Shown here: piece after piece, positions 6,047-11,493 of the stretch
Position numbering within the stretch: position 1 is the stretch's first letter
How the letters are laid out: every line of letters starts with the position of its first letter
Origin: Actinomycetota bacterium
GTDB taxonomy: Bacteria; Actinomycetota; Actinomycetes; JACCUZ01
Direction: 5' to 3'
Length of the DNA: 11,493 nucleotides
NCBI GenBank assembly: GCA_030841245.1
Contig: JAVEDG010000176.1
Location: 1 to 11,493 of the forward strand
Translations under genes and position numbers: made by a program
Notes under the pieces: generated by a model
The model's database searches: none
Seen by the model: the letters and a program-made list of their open reading frames with translations, nothing else
Told to the model about the DNA's origin: nothing

Positions 6047-7786
6047 TCAGCTCGCGTTCAGCTCCAAGGATGGGTGGTCCCCGGCATACACCGGAAGCAG
6101 GATGCGGAAAGTCGTGCCGAGGCCGACCTCCGTGTAGATCTCGATGCTGCCCTCCGCCTGTGTGACGACTCCGTAGACAGTGGCCAGCCCGAGCCCGGTT
6201 CCTTCCCTCTCCGGCTTGGTTGTGAAGAAGGGTTCGAAGACATGGTCGACGACATCGGTGGTCATGCCGGTTCCGGTGTCGCTGATGGTCAGTCCCACCT
6301 TCTTGACCGGTGGCATCGAAGGGTCTTCGGGATCTACGGTCACGTTGGCGGTCTCCAGACGCAACAACCCGCCGTCAGGCATGGCGTCACGTGCGTTGAC
6401 CGCCAGATTCACGAGCATCTGCTCCAGCTTGCCCGGATCGGCGAGCACCTGCCAGAGACCATTGGCAGGCGAGCAGACGAGTTCGACATGGTCGCCGAGC
6501 GCCCGGCGCAGCATCTCCTCGACGCCGGCCACCACATCGTTCAGGTCCAGCACCTCGGGCCGAAGCACCTCGCGGCGGCCGAACGCCAGCAGCTGGTAAG
6601 TGAAGCGACTTGCTCGCTCGACGGCGGCCGTGATCTGACGCAAGTCGTGCAGGGCTGATTCCCGACGGGACGGCCAATCCTCGGTCATAGGCGCGGCGAG
6701 CTCGTCGGAGACGAGCCCCGCATAATTGTTGATCACCGTCAAAACGTTGTTGAAGTCGTGCGCGATACCTCCGGCCAGCTGGCCGAGACTTCCCAGGTGC
6801 TGCGCTTGGCGCAACTGCGCCTGGATTCTCTCCTTGCGCTCGAGTGCGTCCCCGCGCTCGGCCCTCTCCCTTCGGTGCCTGGCGTATCGGCGCTCGGCGT
6901 CGGTCTTCAGCTCCAGCCGCTCCTGCTGGCTACGCCGCTCGCGCCGCTCGGCGTCATTCTCGACATCCACCCGCTCTCGGGCCTCGCGCGCGTCTCCGCG
7001 CGCGGCATCGGCCCGCACCTCCTGGCGCTCGTGAGCATCCCGCAGCTGCCTGCGGTCGGCGTCTGTCTCCACGTCTTCACGCTCTTGGGCGTCGCGCGCG
7101 TCTCCCCGCCTGATATCAGCCTTGACCTCGAGCTGCTCCTGGGCATCCCGGGCTTGCCGCTGGTGGTCATCCGCCTCCACGTCGACCCGCTCGCGGGCTT
7201 GGCGCGAACTACGCCGCTGAGCATCCGTGTGCACGTCGGCGCGCTCCTGAGCCTTCCGCGCGTCTCCTCGTTGGGTATCGGCACCTCGGCTGTGCGGACG
7301 TCCGGTCACTCGTGGAAGGACCTCACTGTCACCGTGCATGTATCGCGGTTCCTGAGGTGGGACCGTCTTGACCTCGATGTTCTCTGTCGTCGAGACCGGG
7401 GGGATGGTCGGCCAAGACAACGACGACACGCCCTTGACCGCGCCGGACGGGCCGATGATCGGTCCCGAGATGACCGACACGGATATCTCCCTGCCGTCCT
7501 TGCGGACCCGAGCCACGACGTACTGCTCCGTGCTCCCAGCAGTGACCACCCGCAACCGGCGCTCCGTCTCGGCGCCTCGGTCCGGTCCGGACAACACGAC
7601 GTCGACGTCTCGGCCGATGACCTCATCCGCACGGTAGCCGTAGACGAGCTCCGCAACCCGATTCCACCGTGTCACGACTCCGGCAGGCGTCAGCTCGACA
7701 ATCGCCCACGGTCCCTCTGAGTCCGTGTCCGACGTGGGCCCGGTGCGCTCAAGCGAGATGTTCTCGCGACCGATCGAACCAACCAT
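6047..7786 (-). CDS. Soluble PAS sensor histidine kinase with repetitive coiled-coil linker
   Basis: The ATG at 7786 is preferred because AGGGGA lies upstream at a good distance; open frame continues to 7864. The 579-residue product has no membrane segment. A PAS domain spans about 24-122 (AIVELTPAGVVTRWNRVAEL, YGYRADEVIGRDV, RKDGREISVSV). Residues 172-314 are about eight 18-residue charged repeats. The dimerisation/phosphoacceptor motif is GGIAHDFNNVLTVI with H343. The ATPase domain has N464 (NLAVNARDAM), D503 (SDTGTGM), FEPFFTTK and GTGLGL (529-534). All catalytic boxes are intact. No receiver domain and no adjacent response regulator are seen, so it is an orphan kinase here. It ends 45 bp from the end of the convergent GGDEF-EAL gene and follows the papain-like gene on the same strand after 132 bp. 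Confidence 0.92.
   Translation of the reverse strand: MVGSIGRENISLERTGPTSDTDSEGPWAIVELTPAGVVTRWNRVAELVYGYRADEVIGRDVDVVLSGPDRGAETERRLRVVTAGSTEQYVVARVRKDGREISVSVISGPIIGPSGAVKGVSSLSWPTIPPVSTTENIEVKTVPPQEPRYMHGDSEVLPRVTGRPHSRGADTQRGDARKAQERADVHTDAQRRSSRQARERVDVEADDHQRQARDAQEQLEVKADIRRGDARDAQEREDVETDADRRQLRDAHERQEVRADAARGDAREARERVDVENDAERRERRSQQERLELKTDAERRYARHRRERAERGDALERKERIQAQLRQAQHLGSLGQLAGGIAHDFNNVLTVINNYAGLVSDELAAPMTEDWPSRRESALHDLRQITAAVERASRFTYQLLAFGRREVLRPEVLDLNDVVAGVEEMLRRALGDHVELVCSPANGLWQVLADPGKLEQMLVNLAVNARDAMPDGGLLRLETANVTVDPEDPSMPPVKKVGLTISDTGTGMTTDVVDHVFEPFFTTKPEREGTGLGLATVYGVVTQAEGSIEIYTEVGLGTTFRILLPVYAGDHPSLELNAS
6845..7273 (-). repeat. 54-nt coding tandem repeat (18 residues, about 8 units) in the histidine kinase
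   Basis: Seven full units of exactly 18 codons (7273 down to 6896) plus an eighth of 17 codons encode a linker. The consensus is roughly xRRxARxAQERxDVxxDA; examples are RRGDARDAQEREDVETDA and ARGDAREARERVDVENDA. Units diverge in DNA and protein, so the duplication is old and kept in frame. A period of 18 fits five turns of alpha helix (or hendecad plus heptad), pointing to a long straight helix or coiled coil between PAS and the kinase core. Confidence 0.9.
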
Positions 7787-7918
7787 CCGAATCCCCTGTG
7801 CGCTCAGAGCGCTTCGCATTGCGAGCCTTGGTGGAGGACCCGTTGATCGAAAGCATCCACCCAACCTGTCCAGGAGGCAAGCGCACGGCGAGCTGTCGAC
7901 GCCGCGCTGAGCGTTCGG

Positions 7919-8578
7919 TCAGGCGTCCGGGATCGTCACCGCGATCTCGTTGCCGAGCGAGCCGAGGACCAGCGGCAGACGATCGCCGCTCCAGAAACGG
8001 CCGGGGTCGTACCAGTGCGAGCCCCGACCCGATGGCAACAGACCCATCGCCTCGTAGGTGACCGCGACCACCTCGGCGCAGTACGCCGTCTCCAGCTGCG
8101 CCGACCCGCCGGGCTCGGCCCGCTCGTCACGGCGGCGCCCCGCGAACCGGCCGCTCACCCATCGGGTGGCCAGCCGTGCAGAGGACGGGAACGGCGTACC
8201 GTCCAGCCGCGCGACGGTGCGCAGGACCGCATCCTCCATGTCCGCCGTCACCTCCGGGTCGAGCTGACGCAGCCACGCCCGTTGCCCGTAACGCTGACCC
8301 CACACGAGCACCGCCTGTCGCAGGTCGTGCAGCTGCACGCCGCGCTGGTTGGCACCGCTCCACACGTCGACCAGAGAGCGACCGAGCTCGGCGTGCCACA
8401 TCAAGGGAGGAAGGTCCTCGATGACGACGGACATCCCGACGTGGTTCACCGGGCTGTTGGTGGACAGCTGGATCGCCCGGTCCGCGACCGTGCGGCCGCG
8501 GAACAGCCAGACGTCCCCGGTGCGGGTCAGCTCGACCGCTTCGTCCAGATGGAGCGGTGCGGGCGAGATCCGTGGCAT
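7919..8578 (-). CDS. Permuted papain-like (YiiX / NlpC-P60-type) putative hydrolase
   Basis: This 219-residue protein starts at the ATG at 8578. The N-terminal part has GDVWLFRGRTVADRAIQL (21-38) followed by NSPVNHVGMSVV with H46. The C-terminal part has AYCAEVVAVTYEAMGLL with C167. The order His-then-Cys, with the G-D-xxLF entry strand, is that of circularly permuted NlpC/P60-like proteins (YiiX/YebB group), which cleave or transfer on amide or thioester bonds. The substrate is unknown. No signal peptide is visible, so a cytoplasmic role is likely. It is divergent from the small membrane protein with only 17 bp between the start codons, and a TAGGCT hexamer is 6 nt before its ATG, suggesting a leaderless mRNA. 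Confidence 0.68.
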   Translation of the reverse strand: MPRISPAPLHLDEAVELTRTGDVWLFRGRTVADRAIQLSTNSPVNHVGMSVVIEDLPPLMWHAELGRSLVDVWSGANQRGVQLHDLRQAVLVWGQRYGQRAWLRQLDPEVTADMEDAVLRTVARLDGTPFPSSARLATRWVSGRFAGRRRDERAEPGGSAQLETAYCAEVVAVTYEAMGLLPSGRGSHWYDPGRFWSGDRLPLVLGSLGNEIAVTIPDA

Positions 8579-8595
8579 CGGCCTAGCCTAGGAAC
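8579..8595. promoter_or_regulatory. Palindromic bidirectional -10 region, CCTAG-C-CTAGG
   Basis: The 17 bp between two divergent ATGs contain the perfect palindrome CCTAG-C-CTAGG (8582-8592). Rightward it gives TAGCCT (8584-8589), 6 nt, ATG at 8596. Leftward it gives TAGGCT (8590-8585), 6 nt, ATG at 8578. Both fit a -10 element with a leaderless start. The predicted start sites would be 18 bp apart. No clear -35 is seen on either side. Confidence 0.5.
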
Positions 8596-8784
8596 ATGCG
8601 CTGGTGGAAGTTGGTCGGGCTCGCGAGTGTCGTCGGTGTCGCCGCCTCCGGTGCGGTCGTCGCCCGCGCGGAGCGTCGCCGTCGCGCGTACACACCCGAC
8701 GAGGTCCGTGACCGACTGCACGCCCGGCTCACGCCGCCCGACCCCCCGTCGCCAGGTGATCGTGAAGGATCCGACCTGCCCTAG
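8596..8784 (+). CDS. Small single-pass membrane protein
   Basis: This 62-residue protein has an N-terminal hydrophobic helix (WWKLVGLASVVGVAASGAVVA, residues 3-23). A basic stop-transfer run (RAERRRRAYT) and a short charged tail (PDEVRDRLHARL) follow. It most likely sits in the membrane with its tail in the cytoplasm. No function is recognised; similar short proteins are common in actinobacteria. The start has AGGA only 2 nt before ATG, so the TAGCCT-6-ATG leaderless reading is preferred. Its last codons and stop lie within the 14-bp inverted repeat at 8757-8805. Confidence 0.65.
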   Translation: MRWWKLVGLASVVGVAASGAVVARAERRRRAYTPDEVRDRLHARLTPPDPPSPGDREGSDLP

Positions 8785-8805
8785 TCGACGCATCCTTCAC
8801 GATCA
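8757..8805. terminator. 14-bp perfect inverted repeat, possible terminator or REP-like element
   Basis: TGATCGTGAAGGAT (8757-8770) and ATCCTTCACGATCA (8792-8805) are exact complements. A further 4 bp (CGAC/GTCG, 8772-8775 with 8784-8787) can pair inside. There is no T-run, so it is not a classical intrinsic terminator, although actinobacterial terminators often lack one. The left arm is the coding end of the small membrane protein; the right arm precedes the broken S9 peptidase gene. Confidence 0.55.
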
Positions 8806-8820
8806 TGCGAAGGCAGCAGC

Positions 8821-9905
8821 GGGGAGGGTACGCCCCGGCTCACGCTGCCACGGTCGGCGCCGGGCAACCCCGCGCGCAGCATTTACGTCAGCAACGAGAC
8901 CGGGGTCTCCGAGGTCTACGGGTGGGACCGCGCGTCCGGTGACCGGCACCCGGTGACCGACCGTCCCAACGGCACGTCGAACGCGCACCTGGACTTCAGT
9001 GGTGACTGGGTCTGGTGGTTCAACGACAAGGACGGCGACGAGCTCGGCACCTGGGTCCGTCAGCCCTTCGCCGGTGGGGCGGACGAGCCCGCCGCACCCG
9101 GTGTGGCCAAGGGGTACGACGGCGGGCTGGCCTTCTCCGCGACCGCCCGGACGGTCTACGAGTCGACGGGCCCGGGGGCCGCGTGCACGCGCTTCTTCAG
9201 CTTCCCGAGGGCGCGTCCCGTCCCTGCCCGACCGTCGTGCAGGTGCACGGTGGCCCGACCTGGGCCGACCGCGACGAGTTCGCCCCGATGGTGGCCGCGT
9301 GGGTCGACCACGGGTTCGCCGTGGTGCGGGTCAACTACCGCGGGTCGCTCGGCTACGGCACAGCCTGGCGGGACGCTCTCGAGGCGGACATCGGCCACAT
9401 CGAGCTCGCCGGCGTCGCAGCGGTGCGCGACCACCTCGTGGCCGAGGGGATCGCCGACCCGGCGCGGCTGGTGCTCGCCGGGGGATCGTGGGGCGGATTC
9501 CTGACCCTGCTGGGACTGGGGACCCAGCCCGACGCATGGGCCCTCGGAGTCGCCTGGGTGCCCGTCGCCGACTACCTCGCGGCGTACGAGGACGAGGCGG
9601 AGCCGCTCAAGGCATACGACCGCTCGTTGTTCGGCGGCTCGCCGGACGAGGTGCCCGAGCGCTACCTGCGAGCGTCGCCTTTCACGTACGTCGAGGCGGT
9701 GCAGGCGCCGGTCATCCTGATCGCGGGCGAGAACGACTCTCGTTGCCCGATCCGCCAGATCGACAACTACCTGGCTCGGCTCGACGCACTGGGCCGGCTG
9801 CACGACGTCTACCGTTTCGAGGCCGGGCACGGGTCCCTGGTGGTGGACGAGCAGATCCGCCAGTTCGCCGTGGGTCTCGCGTTCGTGCAGAAGCACCTCG
9901 CCTGA
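8821..9905 (+). pseudogene. S9 prolyl-oligopeptidase-family peptidase, remnant lacking most of its propeller
   Basis: Frame 1 encodes PRLTLPRSAPGNPARSIYVS to GLAFSATARTVY, the N-terminal start of the beta-propeller of an S9 peptidase. Near 9150-9162 the homology jumps to frame 3, VDGPGGRVHALLQLPEG, the beginning of the alpha/beta-hydrolase domain, which then runs intact to TGA at 9903. Catalytic residues remain: Ser in GGSWGG (9486-9488), Asp in GENDSRCP and His in AGHGS. From memory, full members are about 600 residues; here only about 110 N-terminal and 247 C-terminal residues remain, so roughly 250 residues of propeller are missing. No ATG, GTG or TTG opens the N-terminal frame between the TAG at 8782 and the first homologous residues, although GGGGAGGG at 8820-8827 looks like its old ribosome binding site. 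The combined lesions make this a pseudogene unless the assembly is wrong. Confidence 0.8.
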
Positions 9906-9945
9906 CCGGGCTCGACCTGACCTGGCAGCCCTGGCCTGGACACGC

Positions 9946-9990
9946 TTGGCTAGTGTTCTTGACTAAGTCGGTGTAGAAACAGCAATATGG
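9946..9990 (+). promoter_or_regulatory. Putative promoter/operator of the cupin-rhodanese operon
   Basis: This is an AT-richer island in a GC-rich region. It contains TTGACT at 9959-9964, the small palindrome GACT-A-AGTC at 9961-9969, AGAAA at 9975-9979 and ATAT at 9985-9988. A -10 at the ideal distance is weak (CAATAT, 18-nt spacer). The order TTGACT, AGAAA, ATAT recalls, from memory only, mycobacterial furA-type operator/promoter sequences. Confidence 0.35.
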
Positions 9991-10016
9991 TCCTTCGGAA
10001 GACGAGAGGAGCACCG

Positions 10017-10547
10017 ATGACCACCACCGACGCCCGGCCGCTGGGCACCCGCGATCACGCCGACCCGGGGCTGCCGGTCGTGTCCCGACCGACCCCGCGG
10101 CGGCTCTCGCGCATCGCCGCTCAGCTCGCGGCCCGGCCCGATCTCTGGTGGGGCCACGTCCGCTTCGACGCGGCGAGCCGGCACTACGCGCGGATCGCTG
10201 CGCAGGAGACCTACGAGGCCTGGCTGCTGACCTGGCTGCCGGGTCAGGCGACCGGCCTGCACGACCACGGCGACGCATTCGGCGCTTTCACGGTCCTCGA
10301 CGGGGTGTTGCGCGAGACCACCGTGACCGCGGGTGCACGCGGCAGCGAGGAGCTCGTGCGCGACCTGGTGCGCGGCCGGGTCCGGTCGTTCGGCGCCGCG
10401 CACCTGCACGACGTGGCCAACGTCGGTGACATCCCGGCAGTGAGCCTGCACGTCTACTCGCCCGCACTGTCCGTCGTCCGGCGGTACGAGCGATCGGGCG
10501 AGCGGATGCGCCCCGTGTCGTTCGAGACCGCCGGGGTGGATTGGTGA
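10017..10547 (+). CDS. Cysteine dioxygenase-family cupin protein
   Basis: The 176-residue product begins at the ATG at 10017, 6 nt behind GAGGAG; the frame extends up to 9987 but lacks a ribosome binding site there. The cupin metal motif is GLHDHGDAFGAFTVLDGVLRE with H82 and H84. The third ligand is H131 in HLHDVANVG, and the domain ends SLHVYSPAL. This is the pattern of bacterial cysteine dioxygenase-type thiol dioxygenases, which oxidise cysteine (or 3-mercaptopropionate) to the sulfinate with non-heme iron in the cytoplasm. It is translationally coupled to a rhodanese (GTGA overlap), supporting a role in thiol/sulfur catabolism. The substrate cannot be settled from sequence alone. Confidence 0.82.
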   Translation: MTTTDARPLGTRDHADPGLPVVSRPTPRRLSRIAAQLAARPDLWWGHVRFDAASRHYARIAAQETYEAWLLTWLPGQATGLHDHGDAFGAFTVLDGVLRETTVTAGARGSEELVRDLVRGRVRSFGAAHLHDVANVGDIPAVSLHVYSPALSVVRRYERSGERMRPVSFETAGVDW

Positions 10548-11029
10548 CCGCCGCCGCCGTCGAGTCGGGGCCGGGCCGGACCGTCGACGACCTGCTCGAG
10601 CGCGCCAGGTCCGGCCTCCAGCGGTTGGACCCGACCGAGGCCTACCACGCCTGGACCCGTGGCGCCGAGCTCGTCGACATCCGGCCGGCCGCCCAGATCG
10701 CCCAGGAGGGAGGCGTGCCGGGGGCTCTCGTGGTGGAGCGCAACGTCCTCGAGTGGCGTTTCGACCCGCGGTCCGACTCGCGGCTCCCGGAGGCGCGTGG
10801 ACACGGGCTCCAGGTGATCGTGCTGTGCTCGGAGGGCTACACGTCGAGCCTCGCAGCTCACGCCTTGCAGCAGATCGGGCTGCACCGGGCGACCGACGTG
10901 GTCGGCGGGTTCGCGGCGTGGCGGGCGGCCGGGCTCCCGGCAACCGAGGGGGACGCCGCCACGGCGTACCGCTCGTCCTACCGGCTGCTCCGCAAGCTGC
11001 CCGCTCTCGCCTACTACCTGGGGGAATGA
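10544..11029 (+). CDS. Rhodanese-like sulfurtransferase
   Basis: The GTG at 10544 overlaps the cupin stop as GTGA, giving 161 residues. A rhodanese fold is shown by AELVDIRPAAQIAQEGGVPGA (41-61), VIVLCSEGYTSSLAAHALQQIG (91-112) with the active-site Cys95 in the six-residue loop C-S-E-G-Y-T, and VVGGFAAWRAAGLP (119-132). Such enzymes carry sulfane sulfur as a persulfide. About 25 extra residues at each end flank the domain; the tail SYRLLRKLPALAYYL is mildly hydrophobic. Together with the cupin it probably handles sulfur released from cysteine or related thiols. Confidence 0.87.
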   Translation: MTAAAVESGPGRTVDDLLERARSGLQRLDPTEAYHAWTRGAELVDIRPAAQIAQEGGVPGALVVERNVLEWRFDPRSDSRLPEARGHGLQVIVLCSEGYTSSLAAHALQQIGLHRATDVVGGFAAWRAAGLPATEGDAATAYRSSYRLLRKLPALAYYLGE

Positions 11030-11042
11030 CGCTGAGCTCTAC

Positions 11043-11065
11043 TCGGGGATGACTCGGACCCCCGA
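11043..11065 (+). terminator. Weak hairpin after the rhodanese gene
   Basis: TCGGGG (11043-11048) can pair with CCCCGA (11060-11065) across an 11-nt loop, 13 nt after the rhodanese stop. There is no T-run and the stem is short, so a terminator role is only possible. Confidence 0.2.
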
Positions 11066-11105
11066 AGGGCGAGCAGCGGCGTCGAATGCGAGCAACAATG
11101 CAGGC

Positions 11106-11432
11106 ATGGCAGGAGACCAGAGCAGCGACTACGACCGGTTGCTGGCCGAGGTGGAGGCCAACCTCGGCGACAAGCCGGTACGCCGGGAGCCGGGCAAACA
11201 GCTTCGCCGGGAGCCGACCGAACAGGTTCCCGTCCAGCGCGCCGACGCCGCGCCGGTGCGCCGGCAAGGGGGGCTGCAGCGGCGGGCTCGCACTGCGGCC
11301 GTCGCAGGGGTCACGGGTGCCGCGGCAGTCTTCGTGATCTTCGCGGTGCTGCCGTTCCTCGGTGCGATCTCGGGAGCGATCGGGGCGGGGCTCGCGACGT
11401 TCGTCGCCGTGTTCCTGCTGCGTCGTCGCTGA
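11106..11432 (+). CDS. Small membrane protein with charged N-terminal half
   Basis: The ATG at 11106 gives 108 residues (MAGDQSSDYDRLLAEVEANL...). A frame-compatible ATG at 11049 exists, but the extra residues look non-coding. Residues 1-60 are hydrophilic and proline/arginine-rich. Residues about 64-104 form two hydrophobic helices (TAAVAGVTGAAAVFVIFAVL and ISGAIGAGLATFVAVFLL), ending RRR. AACAAT sits 6 nt before the ATG, so a leaderless start is possible; there is no Shine-Dalgarno sequence. I do not recognise the family. It stops only 4 bp from the stop of the convergent asd gene. Confidence 0.65.
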   Translation: MAGDQSSDYDRLLAEVEANLGDKPVRREPGKQLRREPTEQVPVQRADAAPVRRQGGLQRRARTAAVAGVTGAAAVFVIFAVLPFLGAISGAIGAGLATFVAVFLLRRR

Positions 11433-11436
11433 CCGA

Positions 11437-11493
11437 TCAGTCCCCGGACAGCTCGGCAGCCACCACCTCGGCGATCTGCGCGGTGTTCAGCGC
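11437..11493 (-). CDS. asd: Aspartate-semialdehyde dehydrogenase, C-terminal 18 residues (5' part outside window)
   Basis: The minus strand reads ALNTAQIAEVVAAELSGD then TGA (11439-11437). This matches the usual end of aspartate-semialdehyde dehydrogenase (…GAALNTVQIAELL…), the NADPH enzyme that makes aspartate semialdehyde for lysine, threonine and methionine synthesis. Only the tail is present, so the call rests on a short but characteristic motif. Confidence 0.6.
   Translation of the reverse strand, partial: ALNTAQIAEVVAAELSGD

Noticed and set aside
6845..7273. 54-nt periodicity as a CRISPR array or minisatellite
   Set aside because: Units diverge, have no spacer/repeat alternation, and keep an 18-codon frame within a kinase.
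6758..7720. 320-codon + strand frame opposite the kinase linker
   Set aside because: Its Leu/Val-rich repeated pattern is the complement of the 18-residue repeat; the kinase frame has intact PAS and catalytic motifs.
9963..11267. 434-codon minus-strand frame across the cupin and rhodanese genes
   Set aside because: It has low-complexity Arg/Pro/Ala composition and covers two clear + strand genes and their promoter.

Overview
The window looks like chromosomal DNA from a high-GC actinobacterium. Codon third positions are strongly G/C, and GTG starts and stop/start overlaps are used. Four starts have a TANNNT hexamer exactly 6 nt upstream, the usual look of leaderless actinobacterial genes. Protein families also fit: an actinobacterial-type cysteine dioxygenase-like cupin followed by a rhodanese, an S9 peptidase relative, and the C-terminus of an aspartate-semialdehyde dehydrogenase. 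The genus cannot be fixed from the sequence; Nocardioidaceae- or Intrasporangiaceae-like lineages are a guess.

Left part (1-2291): the 3' end of a large ATPase/TPR regulator of the adenylate-cyclase-associated type (+). It overlaps tail to tail with a small DUF4242 protein (-). Then come a frameshifted GNAT acetyltransferase (-), whose C-terminus runs into a tRNA-like 3' fragment, and a DUF1801 protein (-). A 440-bp non-coding stretch separates these from the central operon.

Central part (2732-6001): three overlapping genes on the + strand. They encode a short S-adenosylmethionine-decarboxylase-like (SpeD-like) protein, an acyltransferase resembling acyl-homoserine-lactone/N-acyl-amino-acid synthases, and a ten-helix membrane protein with GGDEF and EAL domains. 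The 11-nt and 4-nt overlaps imply tight co-translation. The arrangement suggests that one enzyme makes an amine or processes SAM, the second acylates a product, and the third links a membrane-sensed signal to cyclic di-GMP. This is the best candidate here for an undescribed signalling system; its chemistry is inference.

Converging on it is a soluble PAS histidine kinase (6047-7786, -) with an unusual linker of about eight 18-residue repeats. Upstream of the kinase is a permuted papain/NlpC-P60-like protein (7919-8578, -). It is divergent from a small membrane protein (8596-8784, +) across only 17 bp, which contain a palindrome that could supply -10 elements in both directions.

Right part (8785-11493): a long inverted repeat, then a broken S9 peptidase gene that has lost its start codon and most of its beta-propeller. 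Next are a putative promoter and a cupin/rhodanese pair likely to act in cysteine sulfur metabolism, then a small membrane protein and the end of asd (-).
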